Shown here: positions 1 through 8,859 of the stretch, piece after piece | Layout of the letters: each line of letters starts with the position of its first letter | Position numbering within the stretch: position 1 is the stretch's first letter | Virus record (IMG/VR): IMGVR_UViG_3300047318_000228 | Span: 1 to 22,548 of that record | DNA: 22,548 nt | Direction: 5' to 3' (one strand) | Source: a virus | Translations under genes and position numbers: made by a program | The notes under the pieces: model-generated | Told to the model about the DNA's origin: nothing | Seen by the model: only the letters and a program-made list of their open reading frames with translations | Databases searched by the model: none

Positions 1-2359
1 TGACGCTCCCGTACAGATCGCAGTCCGCGTACCCGAGGCTGGTGAACACGCGGCGGCTGACGTCCACCGTCCCCAGCGTGTGCGTGCCCACTCCCGCGGC
101 CACCGCGTAGTCGGTGCCCGTGCCGCCGGATGTCGACCACGCCTGCCCGCTGTCCGCGGTACCCCAGCTGCTGGCCGCGGTCCGCGTGAACGTGTCGATG
201 ATCTTCGAGGAGACCGCGGTCACCCGCATCACCTCACCACCCACCCGCACATCCCACGGCACCTCGCCCGCGTCGGTGGTCCACAGCATCGTCGGGTCGT
301 AGACCGGGGCCACGTCCAGCGCCGTGTCCGCTGTCCCGACCGCAGTGAGCAGCACCGAGTCGTCGGTATCGATCCGCGCCGTCGACCCGTCGAGGTAGCC
401 GACTTGGTTGTACGGGGACGCCGGCGCGCAGGTGAAGGTGAGCCGGTGCTCGAAGTGGGTGATGGTCTCGGACATGCCGAGGACCAGCTGGTCGATGGTG
501 TCCGGGGGCAGCCACGACGGGGGGTTGGTGACCTGCACGCGGTCACCGAGACGGAGGGCGAGGATCGCACGCCGCATGTCCGCCGTGATGCTCGGGTGGA
601 TCAGGTTCACCGAGATGCTGGGGAACCTTGCCTCGTCCACGGTGCCGAGCCGTACCCGCCACGCCGCCTGATCCCGCAGCGTCGCGCTCGCCGTGGTGGC
701 CAGGTTCAGGGAGACGTCGCTCCCGTACACGCCCATCCCCGCCGGAGGCAGTGCTGTCGACAGGGTTCCGTCCGTCGCCTCATACGAGCCGGTCACCCCG
801 TTCACGGTGACGGTGACCTTGTTCTGTACGTACCGGTCGTCCTCCACCGGGACGGGGACCTGCGCCAGGTTGAAGCTGGGGTAGTCGAGGATCAGCGCCG
901 GGTCCTGCCCGTGCAGCGACGCCCGCGTCCGATACCCCAGCCCGAGCACCGACCGGTTCTCGTACAACAACCCGCCATCCGCGAGCACCGACTCCTGCAC
1001 CAGCGACAGCACGTTCTGCCGGCCCTGCGCACCCAGCGCCGCCGTGTCATCGAGGTCACCGACCCAGTCGACGGGGATGGCCTCCTCCCCGCACAGCCTC
1101 TGGATACGGCGGCCCGCGGTCTCGCCCACCGGATTCAGCCGACGGCCCAGCGCATCCACCGCGGTGATCGCGTTCTCCACCGTGACGTGTCCGACCGCCA
1201 CCCCCGGCAGATACTGCGTACCGATCGGGCCCACCACAGACCGGGACGCCGGGCCGAACTGCACCCGCGTGACACGGCTGAGCTGAGTCCCGCCAGCCGT
1301 GTCGGTGACGGAGGCCGTGACACCGGTGGCGACGTCGGTGATACGGAGGGCCCGGGTGATGCTGGCGCCCGACTCCTGGAACTCGATGCTGACGTACACG
1401 AGTTTCCCGCGGACGTCGTAGGTGCCCTCCAGGTCGGCGCTCAGGTTCGTGCCGTCCGAGGCTTGGGTGCGCAGTGTGAACGAGCGTGAGGTGTCGGTGA
1501 AGTTGCCGTAGTACAGCTCCCAGACCTGCGCCGCCCCGGGCGAGTAGTCCACCTGGTCGATCGCGCACACGACTTTGCCCGTGGTCAGCCCTGCTGCGGG
1601 GACGAACACCAGGAAGCGGACCTGAGTGCTGCTCGGGTCGTCGTATTTCGCGACCCCGCCGGACAGGGAGCAGGACGTCAGATCGGGCAGCGGGTCTGAC
1701 GCGCCGGCCCCGGAGTATGAGGCCAGCGCTGGCGTGCCCGACAGTGTCATCGGGGAGCCGGACGGCAGCGCCGATGCGATCGACGTCGCATCCGACGTGT
1801 CCTCGCACGGCCAGTACGCGACCACGCTACTGGCCAGCGGGTCAGTAACCGCGTTGTAGATCACCGACCGTTCCGGCGCCGGAGCCTGCGCCAACCGCTG
1901 CAAGATCCCCGTCACGGTGACGTCGCACCACACGTCCGATCCGGTCGGATCCCAGCCCGGCGCCCACTCCGACACCTCCCCCCACAACCGGTACGCCTTG
2001 CCCCCACTCCCGTCCGGGACCGAGATCCTCAGCGGCGTGTTCCGGCCGATCAGCCCGAAGTACGCGCCCGACGGATTCCTCGGCGAGAACCTGCCGTCCG
2101 TGTTCCGCAGTTGCAGCCCGGCCTGCGCCCGCTCCGTCTGCGACCCCTCACCACCCGTAATCCCATAGGAGATCGAGATCTGACCCGAGTCGTCACGGAC
2201 CATGCAGTACGAGGTGATGTCGACCCACACGCCCGCGACCAGCAACTCCACCTGCACGGGCTGCCCGTTCGACGCCTCCCCGGACGCGCTGAGGGGGCCA
2301 GCAACGGCGCCCATACGGCGCTGCCAGCCCATCACCCGCGCTGCGAGACCTCCAGGCAT
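1..2359 (-). CDS. Minor tail / baseplate protein, 3' end cut by window edge
   Basis: An uninterrupted leftward frame starts at ATG 2359-2357 and stays open for 786 codons to the window edge, so the C-terminus is missing. By position just after the tape measure and one small gene, it is a tail-tip/baseplate protein of the kind that binds the host surface. Residues 1-175 are beta-rich. Around residue 180 a segment beginning YWPCEDTS resembles the start of LamG/concanavalin-like jelly-roll domains and runs to about 350. Residues 596-645 (GDRVQVTNPP, then FEHRLTFTCAPASPY) look like the conserved end of actinophage minor tail proteins. Near residue 718, TFTRTAASSWGTADSG begins a second probable jelly-roll that is truncated here. 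The start lies 3 bases after the upstream stop with a weak GGGACGAG ribosome site, suggesting coupling. The tail assignment is firm; the domain calls are from motif memory. Confidence 0.85.
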   Translation of the reverse strand, partial: MPGGLAARVMGWQRRMGAVAGPLSASGEASNGQPVQVELLVAGVWVDITSYCMVRDDSGQISISYGITGGEGSQTERAQAGLQLRNTDGRFSPRNPSGAYFGLIGRNTPLRISVPDGSGGKAYRLWGEVSEWAPGWDPTGSDVWCDVTVTGILQRLAQAPAPERSVIYNAVTDPLASSVVAYWPCEDTSDATSIASALPSGSPMTLSGTPALASYSGAGASDPLPDLTSCSLSGGVAKYDDPSSTQVRFLVFVPAAGLTTGKVVCAIDQVDYSPGAAQVWELYYGNFTDTSRSFTLRTQASDGTNLSADLEGTYDVRGKLVYVSIEFQESGASITRALRITDVATGVTASVTDTAGGTQLSRVTRVQFGPASRSVVGPIGTQYLPGVAVGHVTVENAITAVDALGRRLNPVGETAGRRIQRLCGEEAIPVDWVGDLDDTAALGAQGRQNVLSLVQESVLADGGLLYENRSVLGLGYRTRASLHGQDPALILDYPSFNLAQVPVPVEDDRYVQNKVTVTVNGVTGSYEATDGTLSTALPPAGMGVYGSDVSLNLATTASATLRDQAAWRVRLGTVDEARFPSISVNLIHPSITADMRRAILALRLGDRVQVTNPPSWLPPDTIDQLVLGMSETITHFEHRLTFTCAPASPYNQVGYLDGSTARIDTDDSVLLTAVGTADTALDVAPVYDPTMLWTTDAGEVPWDVRVGGEVMRVTAVSSKIIDTFTRTAASSWGTADSGQAWSTSGGTGTDYAVAAGVGTHTLGTVDVSRRVFTSLGYADCDLYGSV

Positions 2360-2362
2360 AGA

Positions 2363-2869
2363 TCACTCGTCCCAGGTGATCTTGCAGCGCAGATCCACCG
2401 CCGTTGTCGGAGTGGTCACACGCACCCGGAGGAACTTGGAGACCGCCACGATGTACCGCTCGTCCGGCATGAACTGATAGGAGTACGTCAGCGGCGACTC
2501 ACCGGACACCGAACTGAGCGAGACCGCGTCGAATACCCGCGACGCCGTGGTCGTGCCCTCAGCGCTTGCCGTGTAGCCGGTAAGGGCAGCGCCGCCGATA
2601 CACAGGGACGCCGGAGCGTTCGGGTCGAGGGGCTGAATTCCCGCAGCAACGTGCGCCGTCACGGTCGCGGCCACGTCAGTCTGGATCAGCTCGATGACCG
2701 CGTCCGCGCCCGGCGGGTCGTCCAGGGTGAACGACCAGCTGATGAGTTGGATCTGCCGCGTCGCCGGTGTTGCCACCTGAAGCATGGTCTTGATGGCCGT
2801 GCCGGTCGTCACTGCCTGCTGCGCTGCGGTGGTCGGCATGGGGCCGTTCCACGTCGTGTACCGGTGCAT
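2363..2869 (-). CDS. Conserved-type tail-associated protein of unknown function, 168 aa
   Basis: This 168-residue protein lies between the tape measure and the large minor tail protein, the slot that usually holds a distal-tail-like protein. It is preceded by AGAGGGA about 7 bases before ATG. The sequence is beta-strand and Ser/Thr/Ala rich, with no signal peptide, membrane segment or Cys cluster. It ends ...LRCKITWDE, and its stop is 3 bases before the next start. I do not recognise a domain. A role at the tail tip is inferred only from position in a tightly packed operon. Confidence 0.8.
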   Translation of the reverse strand: MHRYTTWNGPMPTTAAQQAVTTGTAIKTMLQVATPATRQIQLISWSFTLDDPPGADAVIELIQTDVAATVTAHVAAGIQPLDPNAPASLCIGGAALTGYTASAEGTTTASRVFDAVSLSSVSGESPLTYSYQFMPDERYIVAVSKFLRVRVTTPTTAVDLRCKITWDE

Positions 2870-2884
2870 CCGTGTTCCCTCTCT

Positions 2885-5800
2885 CTATCGGCCGCGCGGC
2901 GGGTTGAAGACCTGCTGCACATTTCCGCCGCGCGCCCGGACCATGTGGCGAATCTCGTCGAGCAGGAACGCCTCGTACCGAGACGAGCCACCCGACGAAC
3001 GGACCTCCAAGATCACGTTGACGTCCTGCTTGCCGCCCCCGCCCCCTACGGGTCCGGCCGCCGGGCGGCGCGGCTCGTTGAGCATCGACATCCACGACCC
3101 AGCCATCTGCCGCGACTGCCCAGCCGGATACACCGTCGAGCTCGCCGGCAGACGCACCAGCTCCGGGCCTTCCTCACCCACCCACGTCAGCCCGCCACGC
3201 AGCCCACCGGACGCCGCGCCGACGATCCCGCCGTTGGCCTTGCCCTTGAACGCCTTCTCGATCGCCTTCTCCATGGACTTGGCGAGCTTGTCCATGGACT
3301 TCTTCAGGCTGTTCTGCGACGCGGTCAGCATCTTCACCACGGCGGTCTGCTTCGCGATCTCGCCGCCGTACACCGTGTCCGCGGTCGTCTTGCCTGCCGC
3401 GCCGGCCGCCTTCCCGATCTGGCCCTGCAACTGGTTCATCGTCGTGATCTCTGACGACGACGCACCAAGTAGCGCGCCCGCAGTCTCCAGCCCGCCGCCC
3501 TCGATCCCGGCTTCGGCGATCTGCTGGATGAGGTCCTTGCTGACGCCCTTCTTCTGCAAGTCCTTCAGCGCACTGGCGAAGGCGGTGGCCTTGTCGCGGG
3601 ACTGGGTGAGGCCGCCCATGATCGAGCCGACCGTGACCGTCTTGTCGCCGCCCGCACCCCGGGTGATGTTCGCCGAGGACAAGACCCCGCCCTTGACCGA
3701 GGACGACAGCGAGGACGCGGCACTCTTGAGGTCGTTGAGCTTGTCCTTCGCCTTCCCCAACGAGGCCGTGACGGAGTTGAGCTGCTTCTCCTGCCTGAGC
3801 AGCGCCTTGCCCGTGGCGTCGAGCTGCTTCAGCAGCCGGGATTCCGTCTTCCCGTGCGTGGCCTTCATGATCACGCTGCGCCACTGGTTCAACGCGTTCA
3901 CCAGCGAACTCACCGAGTCGGGCTTACCCAGCGCCGACCCGAACTCGCTGCGCTGGTAGCCCGCAGCCTGCCCGAAGTGGGAGACGGTCAACTGGCCCAT
4001 CGCATCGTGCCGGGCCTGCGACTCAGCCTCCGCCTGCGCCTTCGCACGCTGCTGCGCCTTCGACAGCTTGCCGCCCTTGGCGAACCCGGCCAGCTTCAAC
4101 CGGCCCGCGTTCAACGCATCGAGGAGACCCACCCCGTACTTACGGACAGCCTTCGCCTGCACCACGTACTCGGTGTCCGACACCGCAGCCATCGACCCAG
4201 ACCCGAAGCTCGCGACGATGCTGTCCGAGGTCGGGCTCCCCGGCCCCTGCACATACCCGCCGTTGGGGAAGTGCTGAAGGTTCCCGCCGGACGCGTACCC
4301 GCGGACCGGGCCGCCTGCCGCCAGGTCCGGGCGGTGCGCGGCCGCGACCGTCTGCCCCGGACGGCCGACCGTCTGGAAGTACGTCCGCCGGTACGTGTCG
4401 ATGTAGGTGGATGCCTTCTTCCCGTTGACCGCATTCATTGCCCCGTTGACACTGCTGATGACGCGAAGGGCATTCCCTCCGGCGGTGATGACGACCTTGC
4501 CATTCGGCAGGCGCTTCACGTGCATTCCGAGGGCTTCCAATACCTTTTCGGCGCTGCCGGAAAGGGCATTGAGGGTGACGGACTTGGCGCCGGGGGTCCT
4601 CTTCAGCGCGGCGTTGAACGCGTCCAGCCCGACCTTCGCGTCCTCGGCGTTCATGGTGACCTTGGCGGTCTTGTTCGGGATCTTCAGGATCTGGTCAGCC
4701 AGGGCCGCGGCCTCCTGCTTGTTCAGGCCCATGGCTTCCGCACTCTTGATCAAAGAGGAGCGGCCTCGCTCGTAGATCCCGTTGACCGTTTCCCACGACG
4801 AGCCCGACTCCCGCGCTGACGTGGCAGCCGAGTCAGTCTTGTCCGCGAGATCCTGCAACGCGGAGGCCGCGTTGCGGGCCTTCTCCGAGCCGAGGTTGAG
4901 GACCCCGTTCGTCATGCTCAGCGCGCCGTGGTTTTCCCGGGCCGCCTTCGCTGCGGCATCGATGGCCGCCTCGAAGCCGATCATGCCGCCGAGGCCCTGG
5001 CGCTGGACATCGTTCAGCGCCTGGATCGCCCCACGCAGCCCGTCAGCCGACTGCTTCTGCGCATCCAACTTCGTCGACGCATCCAGCGCCGCCTGCCCAA
5101 ACAGACCCTGAGCCTGCGCCGCGAGCTCCTGCTCATGCCGGGCATCCGCGACAATATTCTTGTACTTGGGGACCAGACTGTTGATCTCTTTCTGTGTTGC
5201 CCCGTTCGCCTTAAGCGCGGCCTCGAACTCCTTGAACTGCGCGGCCGCTTCCTTCGCGTGACCACCCGACGCGAAATCAGCCATCGACTGATCAAAGGAT
5301 GCAAAGTCATCCTTCAACCCCCCGAGCGACTTACCCCGGTTGACAAGGTCATCGATCTTCGGGACGAGTACGTCGATCAGCGGGCCCATGCCGAGCTTTC
5401 TCGGCATCTCCAGCCCCTTGTCGAGGTCGGCCTGCCCCTTCTTCATCGCCTTCACCTTGGCGACAAAACCGTCCATGTCGCCAAACGTCTTCTTCAACTC
5501 ACCCGAGAACTTGCCCGTAGCCGACAAGCCCTTCAGGCTCGTCGTCAGCTTGTCGACATCCGGCGGCGCCCCCCGCGCTTTCTTCGCCAGCGCATCGATC
5601 CCGACCGCGACGACACCCAGCACCCCGAGAGCGCCGCCCACCTTCTGCAACGTGCTCATCCGCTGCACCACGCCCGAGATCGCCGACCCGACCCCACCGA
5701 AACGCGCCGCACGCGAAAACGCCGACAGCCGAGTAATCACCCCGGCGGATGCGGCCGCTGACACACCGGCGATCCCCAGCTTCAGCAGCTTGAATCCCGC

Positions 5801-7474
5801 GTACATCTGCAACATGCCCGACAGGAGACCCGTAGGAATCGCGTTGACCAACTTCGCGAACGCGTTGACCAGGGACAGCATGCTCACCCCGGTCTCCGAG
5901 GCAGCCGCCACCAGGTGGACCAGGGCCTTCGAGAGGTTCCCCAGGGTCTCGCCAACAGCCGGGCCCACCCGGCGCGCGTAGTCCATGAACTCGGTGAACT
6001 GTTTCGACTCGGTCTTCCCGGACATCGTCCGCGCGAAATGCACCAGCGCGTCATTCGCCTTCGACAAGGCGCCCGTGGAAAACTCCGCGAACTTGGACAT
6101 GAACGCATCGAAGCCGGAGCTGTTGATGCCCCCGGCGAGGATCGTCATGAACCGGTTCATCTCACCGGACGCGCCCTTCACCACCGGCGTCAACTTCGGG
6201 AACAACGCACCCAGGACCGCCATGCCCTTCGTCACGACGGGCATCGTGTCCCCAGCCAGACTCTTCGACCACTGCTGGTACTGCTCCTTCAGCACCCCCA
6301 CCGCAGCCGCAGCCCGCTGCGTTGCCGCCGGCATCCCAGCCAGCGCGCGGGAAACCTCCATCTGCGCCTGCGCCGCCTGCTGCGAGCCGCGCCCGTACTG
6401 CTTGACCGCGTCGTCATACTTCTTCTGCGCGTCCGTCGCACCCTTCATCGCGACCATCTGGCCGAGCACTGCCGCGCCGAACACGCCCACCGCGATACCC
6501 GCGGCGCCCGCACCCATCGCGATCGGAGCCAGCGACGCAGCCACCGGGAGCAGCGCCGGCGCCAGCAGGAGCGCCGCGGACTTCAGGTGCTCCATCGCCC
6601 CGCCCGCGCCGTCACTGCCACCGCCGGCCGAGGTGCGGACGGTGCCGAGCCTGCCGCGCAGTCCGCCCAGGGTGCCGGTGAGGCGGCGCATGCTGCCGTC
6701 GAGGTCGTCGGTGTCGGAACGCAGCGTGCGGGTGCGATCGCCAAGGTCACCGAGGCGGGTATTCGCCGTGTCCGCACGGACATTGAACGTCCGCAAGCCG
6801 TTCCCGGCCCCGACGGTGCTGGTGCGGAGCTCGCCCATGGCCGCCGCCGCGGCTGCTGCCCGGCCGCGGAGTGTGCGCAGGGCCCGTGCCGCGCCCTCCG
6901 CCTGCCGCTCCAACTCGTTCAACGCGGCCGCAGAGGCTGCGGCGCGAGTCGACAGCCCGTCCAACGCCGTGCTGACCTGCCCGGAGTTACTGCGCAGGTC
7001 TCGCATGGCGCGGGCGGCTGCCGTGATCTGCCCGGCCTGCCCGTCGAATGTCGCGGTGAGGCGGACGGGGCTCATCCGCTTCAGGTCCCGCAGCGCCCCT
7101 TTGATAGACCTCACGCCGGCGTTGGTCCGGTCATCCAACGTGGCCGTGAGACGGACGGGGCTTTGCGCCTTCAGCCCCCGTAGTGACGCTTTGATGGAGG
7201 TGATGCCGCGGCTGGTGCGGTCGTCGAGGGTGGCGGTGACGCGGACGTTGCCGGCGGTGCCGAGGGCGCGGAGGGCGCGGGCGGTGCCCTGTGCCTTGTT
7301 CTCCAGCCGCTGGAGGGACTGGCCGGCAGTGGTGGTCTGTCTCTCCAGCGTGCTGATGCTGCGCGCTGCGAGGGTCGCGTTCTGCTTGAGGTCTCGAACG
7401 GCCCGGTTGACGGAGGTAAGACCGTTGCCGGTTTCGTTGGCTACCCGTACCCGGATCTCGATGTCATTGCCCAC
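2885..7474 (-). CDS. Tail tape measure protein, 1529 aa
   Basis: This is the longest gene in the window and lies directly after the tail assembly chaperone. It sets tail length and is injected with the DNA. It starts at GTG 7474, with GGAGGAGGAGG six bases upstream, and overlaps the end of the frameshifted chaperone frame by 11 bases. The N-terminus has a repeated unit, with VR(V/L)TA motifs at residues 77, 107 and 137. Hydrophobic stretches lie near 297-345, 546-578 and 610-628. Alanine-rich coiled-coil-prone helices fill most of the rest. Glycine-rich blocks near 1055-1120 (SGGNLQHFPNGGYVQGPGSP) and near 1413-1448 (GGLTWVGEEGPELVRLP) are typical of tape measure C-termini. By the usual rule of about 0.15 nm per residue it predicts a tail of roughly 230 nm. 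I see no lytic transglycosylase or peptidase motif. Confidence 0.96.
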   Translation of the reverse strand: MGNDIEIRVRVANETGNGLTSVNRAVRDLKQNATLAARSISTLERQTTTAGQSLQRLENKAQGTARALRALGTAGNVRVTATLDDRTSRGITSIKASLRGLKAQSPVRLTATLDDRTNAGVRSIKGALRDLKRMSPVRLTATFDGQAGQITAAARAMRDLRSNSGQVSTALDGLSTRAAASAAALNELERQAEGAARALRTLRGRAAAAAAAMGELRTSTVGAGNGLRTFNVRADTANTRLGDLGDRTRTLRSDTDDLDGSMRRLTGTLGGLRGRLGTVRTSAGGGSDGAGGAMEHLKSAALLLAPALLPVAASLAPIAMGAGAAGIAVGVFGAAVLGQMVAMKGATDAQKKYDDAVKQYGRGSQQAAQAQMEVSRALAGMPAATQRAAAAVGVLKEQYQQWSKSLAGDTMPVVTKGMAVLGALFPKLTPVVKGASGEMNRFMTILAGGINSSGFDAFMSKFAEFSTGALSKANDALVHFARTMSGKTESKQFTEFMDYARRVGPAVGETLGNLSKALVHLVAAASETGVSMLSLVNAFAKLVNAIPTGLLSGMLQMYAGFKLLKLGIAGVSAAASAGVITRLSAFSRAARFGGVGSAISGVVQRMSTLQKVGGALGVLGVVAVGIDALAKKARGAPPDVDKLTTSLKGLSATGKFSGELKKTFGDMDGFVAKVKAMKKGQADLDKGLEMPRKLGMGPLIDVLVPKIDDLVNRGKSLGGLKDDFASFDQSMADFASGGHAKEAAAQFKEFEAALKANGATQKEINSLVPKYKNIVADARHEQELAAQAQGLFGQAALDASTKLDAQKQSADGLRGAIQALNDVQRQGLGGMIGFEAAIDAAAKAARENHGALSMTNGVLNLGSEKARNAASALQDLADKTDSAATSARESGSSWETVNGIYERGRSSLIKSAEAMGLNKQEAAALADQILKIPNKTAKVTMNAEDAKVGLDAFNAALKRTPGAKSVTLNALSGSAEKVLEALGMHVKRLPNGKVVITAGGNALRVISSVNGAMNAVNGKKASTYIDTYRRTYFQTVGRPGQTVAAAHRPDLAAGGPVRGYASGGNLQHFPNGGYVQGPGSPTSDSIVASFGSGSMAAVSDTEYVVQAKAVRKYGVGLLDALNAGRLKLAGFAKGGKLSKAQQRAKAQAEAESQARHDAMGQLTVSHFGQAAGYQRSEFGSALGKPDSVSSLVNALNQWRSVIMKATHGKTESRLLKQLDATGKALLRQEKQLNSVTASLGKAKDKLNDLKSAASSLSSSVKGGVLSSANITRGAGGDKTVTVGSIMGGLTQSRDKATAFASALKDLQKKGVSKDLIQQIAEAGIEGGGLETAGALLGASSSEITTMNQLQGQIGKAAGAAGKTTADTVYGGEIAKQTAVVKMLTASQNSLKKSMDKLAKSMEKAIEKAFKGKANGGIVGAASGGLRGGLTWVGEEGPELVRLPASSTVYPAGQSRQMAGSWMSMLNEPRRPAAGPVGGGGGKQDVNVILEVRSSGGSSRYEAFLLDEIRHMVRARGGNVQQVFNPPRGR
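6977..7246 (-). repeat. Three 30-residue tandem repeats in the tape measure N-terminus
   Basis: Residues 77-106, 107-136 and 137-166 of the tape measure protein are three in-register units of exactly 30 residues (90 bp). Each opens VR(V/L)TAT(L/F)D, and the first two share VR.TATLDDRT. A fourth, more diverged unit covers residues 7-30 (IRVRVANETGNGLTSVNRAV). The shared pattern is about VRxxAxxDxTxxGxxSIKxxLRxLK. The DNA copies have diverged, so the duplication is old. Confidence 0.85.
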
Positions 7475-8041
7475 CGTCCACCTCCTCCTCCGGGGTCCCT
7501 CGGCGTTCGATTTCGATCAGGTGGAGCAGCTCCACGTCCTCCTCCAGCAGGGCGCTGGGGAGGCAGTGGAAGCGGTCGCAGAGCTTGAGGATCAGGCGGG
7601 CACGCTGATAGGCGGCTGGGGGGCCGAGAGGGGTTCCATCGGAATCGACACCGCCGGGGACTGCTCGCCAGCGGGCGAGCTCTGAGGCAAAGGGCTGGCG
7701 TCGTCCACCTTGCCGCCGAGCCGTTCGATCCACTCGGTGGCGAGGGCGAGGGCGAGGTCGTTGTCGACCTCACCGAACAGCGCCTCCTTGGTGCAGGGGA
7801 TGGAGGTGCCGTCCTCGCGTTCGAGGTTCCAGGAGACGAGAGACTTGGCGAACTCCTCGAGTTGACGGACGACGCCGCTGCGGGCGTCGTCTTCCTCCGC
7901 CTCGGTGTAGCCCATGAGCCCGAGGTAGTCGCCGAGGCTCTTCCCGCGCGCGTAGGCGACGGGGTGTTCGGTGTCCTGGCCGTACACCTTGTGGCCCTTG
8001 AGGGACACTTCGATGCGGCGGACGGTCTTGCGGTAGCCCAT
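7464..8041 (-). CDS. Tail assembly chaperone, -1 frameshift fusion (gpGT-like), about 192 aa
   Basis: Ribosomes decode zero frame from 8041 to the TTG at 7690-7688, slip back one base, and continue in the frame that ends at TGA 7466-7464. This gives about 118 plus 74 residues. The extension begins ASELARWRAVPGG and carries DRFHCLPSALLEED, resembling the T-domain part (xLPSxxxxED) of phage chaperones. The extension frame has no convincing start of its own: its only upstream ATG, at 7733, lies inside the first gene. The fused tail ends inside the first codons of the tape measure gene, as in lambda-like phages. Production of both forms is inferred from the heptamer and family precedent. Confidence 0.87.
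7592..8041 (-). CDS. Tail assembly chaperone, zero-frame product (gpG-like), 149 aa
   Basis: This 149-residue protein lies directly upstream of the tape measure and downstream of a tail-tube-like gene, the fixed place of the lambda gpG-type chaperone in siphophages. The start ATG 8041 has GGAG five bases upstream and lies one base past the upstream gene's stop. The N-terminus (GYRKTVRRIEVSLKGH) looks like a beta-hairpin; the middle is acidic and helical (GYTEAEEDDARSG); the C-terminus is Pro/Ser rich and ends at TGA. A -1 slippery heptamer at 7694-7688 lets part of the ribosomes make a longer fusion. The role is to coat the tape measure before the tube polymerises. The assignment rests on position plus the frameshift. 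Confidence 0.88.
   Translation of the reverse strand: MGYRKTVRRIEVSLKGHKVYGQDTEHPVAYARGKSLGDYLGLMGYTEAEEDDARSGVVRQLEEFAKSLVSWNLEREDGTSIPCTKEALFGEVDNDLALALATEWIERLGGKVDDASPLPQSSPAGEQSPAVSIPMEPLSAPQPPISVPA
7688..7694 (-). other. -1 ribosomal frameshift slippery site CCCTTTG
   Basis: On the minus strand the bases read C CCT TTG in zero frame, an exact X XXY YYZ heptamer (X=C, Y=T, Z=G). CCT occupies 7693-7691 and TTG 7690-7688. After slipping, the tRNAs re-pair on CCC and TTT. It lies upstream of the zero-frame stop at 7592 and inside the overlap with the -1 frame that encodes the T-like extension. I did not find a clear downstream pseudoknot by eye. Confidence 0.85.
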
Positions 8042-8042
8042 G

Positions 8043-8450
8043 TCAGCTCCAGGTAGGGACGACGCCGTCGGCAAGGACGCCGGGCACGGCCGCGGTGAGT
8101 TCGCCGGAGTCCGACCTGGACAGCGGGTAGTCCGTGTACAGGACTTCGTTCGCGAGGGTCTTCGCCGCGACCGTCAGCGTCGTCGTCCGGGCCACCGTCG
8201 TGGAGGGCACGGTCTTGAACACGTCGTGCGACTGGTTCGAGGCCGGGTTGAAGACGATGTTCAGGGTGATGCTGAAGTCGGCGAGGAGCAGGGTGCGCTC
8301 CATCGCGCTCTTGTCGATGCCGGTGATGTTCCAGTCGGCGCGCGGGGTTGCGAACTGGAGGTTGGTGACGTCGTTGATGATCGCGCGGACGGTGCCGGAC
8401 GAATCGTCCACAGAGCACGTCGTCCATCCGATGCCGCTGGTCTTCGCCAT
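8043..8450 (-). CDS. Tail-tube-like protein, short form, 135 aa
   Basis: The gene sits immediately before the tail assembly chaperone, the classical place of the major tail (tube) protein, but its 135 residues are few for that family (lambda gpV is about 246). ATG 8450 has GGGGAG six bases upstream. The N-terminal part shares an ordered set of motifs with the larger tail-tube-like protein at 10063-9305: SG at residues 18-19, AI(I/G)N just after, (I/L)DKSA(M/F)ER at 45-52, and FNP at 67-69 against YNP. The rest is beta-rich (TTTLTVAAKTLANEV). It could be the true tube protein, or a tail-tube paralogue forming the tube end or a decoration. Tail role firm, exact role open. Confidence 0.8.
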   Translation of the reverse strand: MAKTSGIGWTTCSVDDSSGTVRAIINDVTNLQFATPRADWNITGIDKSAMERTLLLADFSITLNIVFNPASNQSHDVFKTVPSTTVARTTTLTVAAKTLANEVLYTDYPLSRSDSGELTAAVPGVLADGVVPTWS

Positions 8451-8453
8451 GGC

Positions 8454-8855
8454 CTACTCCCCTTCTGTTTCTGTGGCGCTGACCGTGGCGGGCAGCTCCT
8501 GGACCCACTTGGCTTCGCGCTCCCGGTCGGGTGCGAGAGAGCCGAACATCTTGCGGACGCCGTCCGCGTCGACCCAGCCCTTGTGGAAGTGCGTGGGATG
8601 CGTGATGGAGTTGGCCACCCAGTCGGCGACGACCTTCACCTCGTGCACCGTCTTGCCGCCGTCGACAAGCGCGTACAGGCGGTCGCTCGGTTCGGCGATC
8701 AGGATGGTGAAGCTCGCGGGGCCGACAACTCTCGACACCCACTGCGCCTCGTCAGGGATCTCGTGCACCATGGCGGGCGTCGCGATCTCGACGGTCTCGT
8801 ACTCGTCGGTGAGGTCGACGCCGTCGATGACCAGCCGTAGCTTCGGTTCGCTCAT
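8454..8855 (-). CDS. Unknown tail-region protein, 133 aa
   Basis: This 133-residue acidic protein begins MSEPKLRLVIDGVDLTDEYE. I chose ATG 8855 because AAGGGG precedes it, and a start further upstream would overlap the previous gene's coding end with a low-quality Ser/Arg leader. The N-terminus resembles a beta-strand followed by an acidic turn; the C-terminus is Glu/Thr rich. No domain is recognised. It lies between the two tail-tube-like genes, four bases after the upstream stop, so a role in tube or tail assembly is likely but not shown. Confidence 0.78.
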   Translation of the reverse strand: MSEPKLRLVIDGVDLTDEYETVEIATPAMVHEIPDEAQWVSRVVGPASFTILIAEPSDRLYALVDGGKTVHEVKVVADWVANSITHPTHFHKGWVDADGVRKMFGSLAPDREREAKWVQELPATVSATETEGE

Positions 8856-8859
8856 GCCG

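Noticed and set aside
80-1489. Long rightward open frame opposite the minor tail gene
   Set aside because: Arg/His/Pro-rich translation typical of the antisense of a GC-rich gene. The leftward frame here gives a coherent tail protein.
1056-1808. Leftward 250-codon frame within the minor tail gene
   Set aside because: It is out of phase with the 786-codon tail frame and has shadow-like composition.
7640-7646. Run of six C on the leftward strand as an alternative slippery site
   Set aside because: In zero frame it reads GCC CCC CAG, so the second tRNA cannot re-pair well. CCCTTTG at 7694-7688 is a perfect heptamer.
5985-7685. Long rightward open frame (566 codons) opposite the tape measure gene
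   Set aside because: Composition is Ala/Arg/Ser/Pro shadow, with no ribosome site, and it lies across two well-supported leftward genes.
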